From assembly GCA_002170005.2 (NCBI GenBank), contig NHGT02000029.1, positions 7,129-20,761 on the forward strand: a stretch of 13,633 nucleotides of DNA, in the 5' to 3' direction. Position numbers and translations under genes: made by a program. Positions 1 to 7,434 of the stretch are shown here, one piece after another (the stretch's first letter is position 1; each line of letters opens with the position of its first letter). Below the pieces are notes generated by a model that was given only the letters and a program-made list of their open reading frames with translations, had not been told where the DNA came from and did not search any database. This DNA comes from a bacterium TMED144 (GTDB lineage: Bacteria > Fidelibacterota > Marinisomatia > Marinisomatales > TCS55).

Positions 1-945
1 ACTCTCTGCACAATCAAGGAGTATTTACCAAACTCCACCATTGATTATCTAACATTAGACCATTTTAAATCTATCTTAAAAAACCACAAGTCGTTAAATA
101 AAGTCTACTCAATACCTAAAGACGCTAAATACTCAAACATAATTGAATTAATTCTAAAACTAAAATCAAATAAATATGATTATATAATCGATTTGCATAG
201 CTCAGCTAGATCAAAAGTATTTAGTCTATTTTTAAAAAAATCAAAAATTAAAAAAATTAAAAAACCAAGGCTAAAGCGATTTTTTTTATTTTTTTTTCAT
301 TTAAATTTATTTAAAAAAAATTTCAATGTTCGCACAATGTATAGCAAAGCAATCCAAGATTTACTTCCTGCCGGTTATAAAATTGAAAATACAAAATTAT
401 ATATAAGTTCAAATGAAAAAAAAGAGATCAATGAAAAGCTAAATATTAAAAAATATTTTGTTCTTGCTCCTGAAGCTGCTTGGACACAAAAACAATTTTT
501 TGCTCAAAGATATGTAGGAATTTTGAACAATCTCTACAAAAAATTTAAGTTGACACCTGTTTTAATTGGCTCATCAAATGGTAGTATATGCAAAGAAATT
601 GCAAAAGGCTATAACAATAAAATAATTAATATATCTGGCAAAACTTCTTTAAGGCAATCTCTATCAGTTATTAGTAACGCTTCATTCGTTGTTGGGGGCG
701 ATACAGGCATGATTCATGCAGCAGAAGCATTAAGCAAGCATGTTGTTGCAATTTTCGGCCCAACAAATAAACAAACAGGCGGTGGACTCTTCAGTAATCT
801 TTCAAAAGAAATTCATTCATCTGACATTTGGTGTAAGCCATGCTCTATAAATGGATCTTTTCCATGCTACAGAAAAAAACAGTACTGTATGACTGAAATA
901 GATGATGGAGGAATATTAAGTTCCATTGAAAATATTTATAGATAA
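1..945 (+). CDS. ADP-heptose:LPS heptosyltransferase-type GT9 glycosyltransferase (5'-partial)
   Basis: The reading frame is open from base 1, so the true start lies upstream; 314 residues are visible, and GT9 enzymes usually have about 320-360, so only a short N-terminal piece is missing. Such enzymes transfer a sugar, usually L-glycero-D-manno-heptose, onto the LPS inner core at the cytoplasmic face of the inner membrane. Family marks, numbered from the first visible residue: DLHSSARSK near 64-72, a nucleotide-sugar loop APEAAW at 156-161, and the C-terminal GGDTGMIHAAEAL block with Asp234 followed by VVAIFGPT. A TTG at 193 is internal and should not be used as the start. The stop TAA shares its last base with the ATG of waaA, which suggests translational coupling and a shared LPS-core role. 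The donor sugar cannot be read from sequence. The segment around 280-297 carries T8 and T9 runs, but the frame is intact. Confidence 0.88.
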   Translation, partial: TLCTIKEYLPNSTIDYLTLDHFKSILKNHKSLNKVYSIPKDAKYSNIIELILKLKSNKYDYIIDLHSSARSKVFSLFLKKSKIKKIKKPRLKRFFLFFFHLNLFKKNFNVRTMYSKAIQDLLPAGYKIENTKLYISSNEKKEINEKLNIKKYFVLAPEAAWTQKQFFAQRYVGILNNLYKKFKLTPVLIGSSNGSICKEIAKGYNNKIINISGKTSLRQSLSVISNASFVVGGDTGMIHAAEALSKHVVAIFGPTNKQTGGGLFSNLSKEIHSSDIWCKPCSINGSFPCYRKKQYCMTEIDDGGILSSIENIYR

Positions 946-2219
946 TGTGGAAATTCATATATAATTTTTTAATCTTTCCTCTTATAATGACTTTTTTTCT
1001 ATTAGGAAGCATATTCGTAAAAAAAGTTAGAAAAGGTTTTTTGGGAAGATTGGCTTCGATCAAAAAAATTAGAACTTTTAGTAGCAAGTTAGATGAGAAC
1101 GACTCAATTTACTGGTTTCATGCATCCTCACATGGTGAATTTGAGCAAATTAAACCAGTCCTAGATAGAATAAAAAAAATAAATCCAAGAATTAAAGTAT
1201 TATTAAGCTTTTTTTCACCTTCAGGTTATGAAAATGTTAATGATGATTTAGTTGATTGCAAATTATACATTCCGTTTGATTTTTATTTTACAACAAAAAA
1301 AGTTTTTGAAATGATTTCACCAACAAAATTGATTTTTGCTGGTTATGATATTTGGCCGAATTTCATTTGGTCAGCATATGAAAAGAGAATCCATACAGTT
1401 ATTTTTTCAGCAACATTTACATTTCATAATAAAGCCCTTTCCGCGCTAGTAAAAAATTTTTATAAATCACTTTATACAAATATTTCTGCTTTTTATACTA
1501 TAAATGACGATGATTCCGAAAGAATAAAAAATTTAATATTTCAAAAACCCAATATAATTATAAAGACTATGGGAAATCCAAGATTTGACCGTGTAAAAGA
1601 AAAATCAGATACTTTAAAAATAAAAAAAAATAAAAACTTAATAAAAAGAACTAAAAGAATCATTCTTGGAAGTATCCATAATTCAGATAAAGATATAATT
1701 ATTGAACCACTTTTAAAGCTTATGCTGGATGATGATGAAATATGTTGTATTTGGGCACCTGATGAGATTGAAGAAGGCAGGATGCTTGATATAGAAATTT
1801 TTTTTAGAAAAAAAAATATTAGCATTGAAAGATTGGGATCAAAATCAATAAATAAAATTAAATCGAAAGTAATTTTAATTGACACTATCGGAAAGCTTTA
1901 TAAGAGTTATTGGTATGGGCAAATTGCATATATTGGCGGGGGATTTTCTAAAGGAGGTGTTCACAATGTTATGGAACCTGCTATAACAGAATTGCCAGTT
2001 TTTTTTGGTCCCAACTATACCAAATCACAGGAAGCTAAACAATTAATTAACGCGGGTGGAGGTTTCAAAATTAATAATGGTGCTGATTTTTACAATGAAA
2101 TTAAATCGCTTTTGAGCAACAAAAAACAATTGGTTAAATCAAGTCTTTCATCTAAAAGCGTTATTGATGAAAACCTTGGATCATCAAATCGTGTTGTCCA
2201 AGGAATATTGAATGACTGA
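945..2219 (+). CDS. waaA: 3-deoxy-D-manno-octulosonic acid (Kdo) transferase
   Basis: WaaA (KdtA) transfers Kdo from CMP-Kdo to the lipid A precursor (lipid IVA) at the inner membrane, the first LPS core step. The 424-residue length matches the family. Residues 4-24 are hydrophobic, the usual N-terminal membrane anchor, followed by KGFLGRL. The acceptor-side motif HASSHGE has Glu65 at the place of the family's catalytic base. Further marks are AGYDIWPN, GNPRFDRV, an ILGS element opening the CMP-Kdo domain, and the donor-binding block GGVHNVMEPA (337-346) then FFGPNY; the family norm there is GGHNxxEP, so Gly-Val-His-Asn is a mild variant. The start ATG overlaps the upstream stop by one base and there is no Shine-Dalgarno, so translation is probably coupled. 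The gene ends inside the next gene by 8 bases. Whether it adds one or more Kdo residues cannot be told. Confidence 0.93.
   Translation: MWKFIYNFLIFPLIMTFFLLGSIFVKKVRKGFLGRLASIKKIRTFSSKLDENDSIYWFHASSHGEFEQIKPVLDRIKKINPRIKVLLSFFSPSGYENVNDDLVDCKLYIPFDFYFTTKKVFEMISPTKLIFAGYDIWPNFIWSAYEKRIHTVIFSATFTFHNKALSALVKNFYKSLYTNISAFYTINDDDSERIKNLIFQKPNIIIKTMGNPRFDRVKEKSDTLKIKKNKNLIKRTKRIILGSIHNSDKDIIIEPLLKLMLDDDEICCIWAPDEIEEGRMLDIEIFFRKKNISIERLGSKSINKIKSKVILIDTIGKLYKSYWYGQIAYIGGGFSKGGVHNVMEPAITELPVFFGPNYTKSQEAKQLINAGGGFKINNGADFYNEIKSLLSNKKQLVKSSLSSKSVIDENLGSSNRVVQGILND
2200..2204 (+). promoter_or_regulatory. Ribosome binding site of the tandem ABC ATPase gene
   Basis: AAGGA lies seven bases before the ATG at 2212, inside the end of waaA. 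It supports the start that overlaps the waaA stop by eight bases. Confidence 0.5.
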
Positions 2220-3501
2220 TCGTGTTTCATTTGATATTTGTTTTAATAATGACAAAAAAACAAAAAAAAATATTAATCTAGAATCAGGAATAAATGTAAT
2301 TTATGGGGAAGGTGGAATTGGAAAAACGAAATTAGCTCAATCGTTAATTAGCAAACCTTTTAAAGGTTTAGGTAATTTTAAATTAAAAAATATAAATACT
2401 CCTAAAAATATCCAGATTATTGATCATAATCCATTAGATTATTTTGTTTGTGAAACAATTGAAGAAGATTTAGCATTTGGTTTGGAATGCAATTTAAATG
2501 ATCAACTTCAATTAGATCAAAAATTTAAAAAACTAAAAAAAAAATTGAATTTTATTTCAAACTGGAATTTACATCCAACTAAACTAAGTTGCGGTGAAAT
2601 GCAAATAATGAATTTATTTAGCGCATTTAGTATAAGCCCAAATCTTCTTGTGATAAATAATGGATTGCTATATGTAAGCAACATCAATAAAACTAAATAC
2701 TTAAAGATAGCAAAAGGTTTATCTGAAGTTGATACAAATGTGGTATGGCTAACTTCAGAATATAGTGATTTAGAGCTTGGTGACACTGCTTGGGAGCTAA
2801 GCTCAAGTAATTTTTGCTATCCTAATTTTAAATATCCAAAGTATAAGAAAAATTATGTTACGAAAAATTCTTTTTCGTTAAAAATAAAAAATCTAAAATT
2901 TAAATATTCAAATTCTCCAAAAATTATTTTTAATGACCTTTCTTTCTACGATAAAGAAATGAGTTGCCTTGGAATAACAGGTCAAAATGGTTCCGGTAAA
3001 TCAACTTTGGTTAAATTGATGTCTGGTACAGTAAGTCCTGCCTCTGGGCAAATATTATTAGATTTAGATTCTAAAAAGCCTCTTTTAGGTATACTGGACC
3101 AAATTCCTGAAAATTTGTATAATGGACTCTCTTTTTTTGAAATAACAGAAAAATTATTATACCATGGAAGGCTTAAAAAAGATAATATAGAAAAAATCGT
3201 GTATGATCTTTCCTGTTTAGGGATAGATATTGAGCTTTATAAACATCTACCTATAGAGGAAATATCTTCATATGTTGTCAAAGCCTTATTAACAATTATT
3301 TTATTTAACTGCAACTTCAACTTATTGGTCTTGGATGAACCAACATATAATTTTGGCATAGCTCAAAAAGTAATGTACTCTGATATATTAAGTAAAATCA
3401 AAGAAAAGAAACATTTGATCATTTTTTCTCATGATTTTGAATTTTTAAAATCTAATTGTGATAAAATATTTAATATTGATGAAGTTGAAACTAACAAATA
3501 A
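2212..3501 (+). CDS. Tandem-domain ECF/CbiO-type ABC ATPase with one degenerate half
   Basis: This 429-residue protein has two ABC ATPase domains in one chain and no membrane segments. Domain 1: Walker A GEGGIGKT (32-39), an ECF/CbiO-like stretch NPLDYFVCETIEEDLAFGLE, and signature LSCGE (125-129). However, the Q-loop Gln is His72, the Walker B Asp-Glu pair is Asn149-Asn150, and the switch His is Ser182. Domain 2: Tyr232 as probable A-loop, Walker A GQNGSGKS (257-264), Gln297, Walker B LLVLDEP with Asp375-Glu376, and His407, but its signature has decayed to about ISSYV (351-355). In a head-to-tail sandwich this leaves one complete catalytic site, made from domain 2 plus the domain 1 signature. 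The fusion resembles EcfA1-EcfA2 pairs that power vitamin or metal uptake; no EcfT or substrate-binding partner is visible here, so the substrate is unknown. AAGGA at 2200-2204 is a likely Shine-Dalgarno for this ATG. Confidence 0.82.
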   Translation: MTDRVSFDICFNNDKKTKKNINLESGINVIYGEGGIGKTKLAQSLISKPFKGLGNFKLKNINTPKNIQIIDHNPLDYFVCETIEEDLAFGLECNLNDQLQLDQKFKKLKKKLNFISNWNLHPTKLSCGEMQIMNLFSAFSISPNLLVINNGLLYVSNINKTKYLKIAKGLSEVDTNVVWLTSEYSDLELGDTAWELSSSNFCYPNFKYPKYKKNYVTKNSFSLKIKNLKFKYSNSPKIIFNDLSFYDKEMSCLGITGQNGSGKSTLVKLMSGTVSPASGQILLDLDSKKPLLGILDQIPENLYNGLSFFEITEKLLYHGRLKKDNIEKIVYDLSCLGIDIELYKHLPIEEISSYVVKALLTIILFNCNFNLLVLDEPTYNFGIAQKVMYSDILSKIKEKKHLIIFSHDFEFLKSNCDKIFNIDEVETNK

Positions 3502-3518
3502 ATAGTAAAAAAATTTAA

Positions 3519-4076
3519 ATGCTAATCAATAATACAAAAATTGCTACTTTGGCAAATTTAATAAGTTTGTGTAGAGCATTGATGGCTATCCCAATAATAT
3601 ATACATTGAACTATGATGGGTACGAGGCTATAACTTTTTTACTTATAGTAACTGCTACACTTTCTGACGCATTGGATGGATGGGTTGCTAGAAAATCCGG
3701 CGCAGTTACGAATTTTGGAAAATGGATAGACCCAATGGCAGATTTTGTGTGCATAGTGTCAATATTAGGATATCTATCATTAGTGGACAGATTTCCTGGT
3801 TGGTTTTTATTATTTTATGTAATAAGACATTTCTTTATATCAGTTTCAGCTATTTATTTTTTAAATAATAGTGATTTTATTTTAAGTTCAAATTGGTGGG
3901 GAAAATGGTCAGCAGGCATAACCTCATTTGCAATAATTTTGTATATATGGCCTTGGAATGTATTTCCAAGACTTAAGGAATTGGTTTTGTTTTCATCTAC
4001 ATTTTTATTAATTATAAGTTGGTTTATTTATACAAAAACTTTTTACAAAGAGTATAAGAAGATAAACTTTAAATAG
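3519..4076 (+). CDS. CDP-alcohol phosphatidyltransferase (phospholipid synthesis)
   Basis: This is an integral inner-membrane enzyme that swaps CMP of a CDP-activated lipid (or alcohol) for an alcohol head group. The 185 residues hold the complete family signature DxxDGxxAR-x8-GxxxDxxxD: Asp50, Asp53, Gly54, Ala57, Arg58, Gly67, Asp71 and Asp75, which bind metal ions and the CDP moiety. About six hydrophobic helices can be seen (roughly 10-30, 36-50, 76-90, 95-118, 128-146 and 153-175), typical of the fold. The N-terminal pattern (TLANLISLCRA then IPIIY) and size resemble PgsA, which makes phosphatidylglycerol phosphate. PgsA proteins usually read ADK after the last motif, though, whereas this one reads ADF. 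Phosphatidylglycerol phosphate synthase is therefore likely but not proven, and no symbol is given. The gene sits 17 bases after the ABC ATPase and 13 before rimO. No Shine-Dalgarno is seen. Confidence 0.87.
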   Translation: MLINNTKIATLANLISLCRALMAIPIIYTLNYDGYEAITFLLIVTATLSDALDGWVARKSGAVTNFGKWIDPMADFVCIVSILGYLSLVDRFPGWFLLFYVIRHFFISVSAIYFLNNSDFILSSNWWGKWSAGITSFAIILYIWPWNVFPRLKELVLFSSTFLLIISWFIYTKTFYKEYKKINFK

Positions 4077-4089
4077 AATATCATATCGT

Positions 4090-5379
4090 ATGAAAGATTT
4101 AAAAAAAATAAGTTTAATTAGCCTAGGTTGTGCAAAAGCATTGGTTGACTCAGAACTTCTGCTTGGAAGTTTAAACAAATACAATGTTTTAACTACAGAT
4201 TCTCATGACCAAGCAGATGTGATTATAGTCAATACGTGTGGCTTTCTAGATTCTGCAAGACAAGAATCAATTGACACAATTTTTGAAGCAGCTAGTTTAA
4301 AAATTAAAGGCAACTTAAAAAAGTTGGTAGTAATGGGGTGTTTATCTGAAAGATATCCTGAAGAATTATCAAAGCAAATACCTGAGGTAGACAAATTTTT
4401 TGGCACTACCAATCAAAATGAGATCATAAAATATCTGTTTGGCAAGGACCATGTATCTGATGATCCAAATTACTATCGATCGCTATTAACGCCAAATCAT
4501 TATGCTTATTTAAAAATAGCTGAAGGCTGTGATAACGGATGCTCTTTTTGCAGTATACCTTTGATGAGAGGATTACAAAAAAGTAGAACTATAGATTCAA
4601 TATTATGGGAAGTTGAAAAATTATTAGATAATAACGTAAAAGAGATAATGGTAATAGCACAAGATTCTACATCTTATGGGTGGGATTTAAAACCTAAATC
4701 ATCACTCGCAAATCTAGTTCAAGAGCTTGACAAATCTGGAATTGATTGGTTTAGGTTGCACTATGCACACCCAGCCCATTTATCATTAAAAATCATAGAT
4801 GCATTAGCAAATTCAAGTAATTTTTGTAGATATATTGATATACCTATACAGCATGGTTCTGATAAAATATTAAAATCAATGAGAAGAGGACTTGACAGTA
4901 ATGGCATCAATAAAAGAATTGAGCTTTTAAAGAAAAATATTCCTGGAATTAATATAAGATCGACTGTTATTGTTGGCTATCCTGGTGAGGGTGATGATGA
5001 ATTTAAAGAATTATATGATTTTATAAATGAGAATCAGTTTGACAGACTTGGTGTCTTCACATATTCCGAAGAAGAAGGTACTTTAGCTGAGAATCTTGAG
5101 GACAATATTCCTATTGAAGTTAAACATGAAAGAAAAGGCCAATTGCTTGATTTGCAGGCTGAAATAAGCCTAAAGAAAAATAAGAAAATGATTGGAAATA
5201 TTATTAAAGTAATTGTTGATAAAAGCGGAATAAATACATCTGTTGGTAGGACTGAGTTTGATTCTCCGGAAGTTGATAACATAGTTCATATTAAAGACTC
5301 TGCTGAAAAAGGAGCCTTTGTAAATGTTAAAATAGACAATGCAACTGAATTTGAACTTATTGGAAATATTGTTAATTAA
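4090..5379 (+). CDS. rimO: Ribosomal protein S12 (Asp) methylthiotransferase RimO
   Basis: RimO is a radical-SAM enzyme that adds a methylthio group to a conserved aspartate of ribosomal protein S12. The 429 residues show the full architecture. An N-terminal UPF0004 domain has cluster-binding Cys14, Cys50 and Cys84, and a radical-SAM core carries CDNGCSFC with Cys147, Cys151 and Cys154. A C-terminal TRAM domain follows from about residue 365. The opening ISLGCAKALVDSE and the block MVIAQDSTSYG are typical of RimO rather than its tRNA-modifying relative MiaB, which normally begins with TxGCQMN. Both iron-sulfur clusters therefore look intact. No Shine-Dalgarno precedes the ATG. In Bacteroidota a MiaB-type methylthiotransferase is commonly found just ahead of a sigma-54 activator and lptE; here RimO occupies a similar position with uvrB between. 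Confidence 0.95.
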   Translation: MKDLKKISLISLGCAKALVDSELLLGSLNKYNVLTTDSHDQADVIIVNTCGFLDSARQESIDTIFEAASLKIKGNLKKLVVMGCLSERYPEELSKQIPEVDKFFGTTNQNEIIKYLFGKDHVSDDPNYYRSLLTPNHYAYLKIAEGCDNGCSFCSIPLMRGLQKSRTIDSILWEVEKLLDNNVKEIMVIAQDSTSYGWDLKPKSSLANLVQELDKSGIDWFRLHYAHPAHLSLKIIDALANSSNFCRYIDIPIQHGSDKILKSMRRGLDSNGINKRIELLKKNIPGINIRSTVIVGYPGEGDDEFKELYDFINENQFDRLGVFTYSEEEGTLAENLEDNIPIEVKHERKGQLLDLQAEISLKKNKKMIGNIIKVIVDKSGINTSVGRTEFDSPEVDNIVHIKDSAEKGAFVNVKIDNATEFELIGNIVN

Positions 5380-5406
5380 TTTTTAAAACTCTGCCATTGA
5401 TTAGAA

Positions 5407-5412
5407 TATACT
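5407..5412 (+). promoter_or_regulatory. Weak candidate -10 element ahead of uvrB
   Basis: TATACT lies in the 54-base gap between rimO and uvrB, the largest gap in the plus-strand cluster. Only an unconvincing -35 (about TTTAAA near 5382-5387) precedes it, and the base composition makes such hits frequent. A different pairing, TTGATT at 5397-5402 with TAAATT at 5421-5426, is equally weak. A promoter here is plausible by position only. Confidence 0.2.
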
Positions 5413-5433
5413 TTTCCTCTTAAATTTGTCACT

Positions 5434-7434
5434 ATGTCAGATTTTATTGTGAATTCAGAATACTCACCTTCAGGTGATCAGCCAGTCGCAATAGAGCAAT
5501 TATCAAATGGTATCGTCAATGGAGATGAGCATCAAGTTTTATTAGGAATTACTGGATCTGGAAAAACCTTTACAATGGCAAATGTCATTGAAAAGGTTCA
5601 AAAACCAACTCTTATTATTTCGCACAACAAGACCTTAGCAGCTCAACTTTATGGTGAGTTCAAACAATTGTTTCCTAACAATGCGGTTGAATATTTTATT
5701 AGTTATTATGATTATTATCAACCTGAAGCTTATCTACCAGTTACGGATACTTTTATTGAAAAGGATATGTCAATCAATGAAGAAATTGATATTTTAAGAT
5801 TAAAGGCTACAAGCTCTCTACTTAGTAGAAAAGATGTTATTGTCGTTAGTTCTGTTTCATGCATATATGGTATTGGCTCTCCGGATGATTATAAGGATAA
5901 AGTTATTGTTTTAAAAAAAGGCATGAATATAGATAGAAAAAGGTTTTTTAAAGAACTAGTAAATATTCATTATTCTAGAAATGATTTATCCTTCGAAAGA
6001 AGTAATTTTAGAGTTAGAGGTGATGTTGTTGATATTTTTTTGGCATATGATGATGTTGGGGTGCGTTTGGAATTTTTTGGTTCTGAATTAGAGAAAATTT
6101 ACAGGTTCTATCCACTCACTGGAGAAATACTAAGCGATCATGAAAATGAAATCATTTACCCTGGGAAACATTTTGTCACAGATCAAAATACAATCAATAG
6201 AGTAGTTAAAGAAATCAGTAGAGATTTAGTCGCAAGACTAGAAGAATTGAAGAAAAATGATAAACTTTTAGAGGCTCAGAGGCTTGAGCAGAGGACGAAT
6301 TTTGATATAGAAATGATGATGGAGGTAGGTTATTGTTCTGGAATTGAAAATTATTCCAGATATTTCTCAGGAAGGAAGCCCGGAGAAAGACCTTATACGC
6401 TTATAGATTTTTTTCCAAATGATTTTATTACAATTATCGATGAATCCCATGTTTCATTGCCGCAAATTCAGGCTATGTACAATGGAGATAGAGCTAGAAA
6501 AGTAAACCTTGTTGAGCATGGGTTTAGACTTCCCAGTGCTTTAGATAATAGACCTATGAAAATAAATGAGTTTTTTGAAACTCAGAATCAACTACTTTAT
6601 GTTTCAGCAACACCCTCAAACAGGGAGCTTGAGCTAGCTGAAGGTGTTGTTGTTGAACAGTTAATTAGGCCAACTGGCTTGCTTGATCCAATTGTAGAGG
6701 TTCGAAAATCTGATGGTCAAATTGATGATTTGATCAACGAAATTAAAATCAGAGTTAAAACTAAAGAAAGAGTCTTAATTACTACACTAACTAAAAGGAT
6801 GTCTGAAGATTTAACTGATTACTTAAGAGGTGTTAATTTAAAAGTGAGGTATTTACATAGTGAAATTGACACTTTAGAGAGAGTTCAGATTCTGCGAGAT
6901 TTAAGATTGGGTGAATTTGATGTTCTGGTTGGTATAAACCTCCTAAGAGAAGGGCTTGATTTACCAGAAGTTTCATTAGTAGCAGTAATTGATGCTGACA
7001 AAGAAGGTTTTTTGCGCTCTAAAAGTTCTCTAATGCAGGTAGCTGGTAGAGCAGCGCGAAATATAAAGGGTAAAGTAATTTTGTATGCAGATAAAACTTC
7101 TGATGCAATGCAATATCTTATAGATGAATCTTCTAGGAGAAGAGACATTCAGGAGAGATTTAATTTAGAAAATGATATTATTCCTTCAACTGTCAATAAA
7201 TCAATAGATAGCAGCTTGATGCCTGATAAAGAAAAAGATTCAGATTATGATAAATTATCTAGCAAAATAAAAAATAGCAAACAGGACAATTTTACTTTAA
7301 TGGATAAAAAACTTGCAATTGAAATGATGCGAGAAGAAATGCTAAATGCAGCAGAAAATTATCAATTTGAAAAAGCTGCAAAACTCAGAGATGAAATATC
7401 GCTTTTAGAAAAAGAAGCAATAGGTATAGTTTAA
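5434..7434 (+). CDS. uvrB: Excinuclease ABC subunit UvrB
   Basis: UvrB is the damage-verifying helicase-like subunit of nucleotide excision repair. It receives damage from UvrA and then recruits UvrC to cut on both sides of the lesion. The 666 residues match the usual length. Walker A GITGSGKT is at 38-45, and the beta-hairpin region that clamps the DNA strand reads YYDYYQPEAYLP (from Tyr91). The Walker B/DEAD-type motif DESH is at 336-339, the helicase motifs LREGLDLPEV and QVAGRAARN follow, and a C-terminal UVR domain (about 627-660, EEMLNAAENYQFEKAAKLRD) binds UvrC. It appears complete and functional. There is no Shine-Dalgarno before the ATG. The stop TAA is followed immediately by the ATG of the sigma-54 activator, so the two are very likely co-transcribed, though their jobs have no obvious link. 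Confidence 0.97.
   Translation: MSDFIVNSEYSPSGDQPVAIEQLSNGIVNGDEHQVLLGITGSGKTFTMANVIEKVQKPTLIISHNKTLAAQLYGEFKQLFPNNAVEYFISYYDYYQPEAYLPVTDTFIEKDMSINEEIDILRLKATSSLLSRKDVIVVSSVSCIYGIGSPDDYKDKVIVLKKGMNIDRKRFFKELVNIHYSRNDLSFERSNFRVRGDVVDIFLAYDDVGVRLEFFGSELEKIYRFYPLTGEILSDHENEIIYPGKHFVTDQNTINRVVKEISRDLVARLEELKKNDKLLEAQRLEQRTNFDIEMMMEVGYCSGIENYSRYFSGRKPGERPYTLIDFFPNDFITIIDESHVSLPQIQAMYNGDRARKVNLVEHGFRLPSALDNRPMKINEFFETQNQLLYVSATPSNRELELAEGVVVEQLIRPTGLLDPIVEVRKSDGQIDDLINEIKIRVKTKERVLITTLTKRMSEDLTDYLRGVNLKVRYLHSEIDTLERVQILRDLRLGEFDVLVGINLLREGLDLPEVSLVAVIDADKEGFLRSKSSLMQVAGRAARNIKGKVILYADKTSDAMQYLIDESSRRRDIQERFNLENDIIPSTVNKSIDSSLMPDKEKDSDYDKLSSKIKNSKQDNFTLMDKKLAIEMMREEMLNAAENYQFEKAAKLRDEISLLEKEAIGIV

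Noticed and set aside
193..195. TTG as the start of the heptosyltransferase gene
   Set aside because: The frame is open back to base 1 and the upstream residues are coherent with a GT9 N-terminal domain, so the gene begins before the window.
1541..1885. Minus-strand reading frame of 114 codons
   Set aside because: It lies inside waaA and its product is a low-complexity Ser/Ile/Phe string expected from the antisense of Lys/Asp-rich codons.
4401..4420. TGGCAC as a sigma-54 -24 element
   Set aside because: No TTGC-type -12 element follows at the right distance, and it lies inside rimO.
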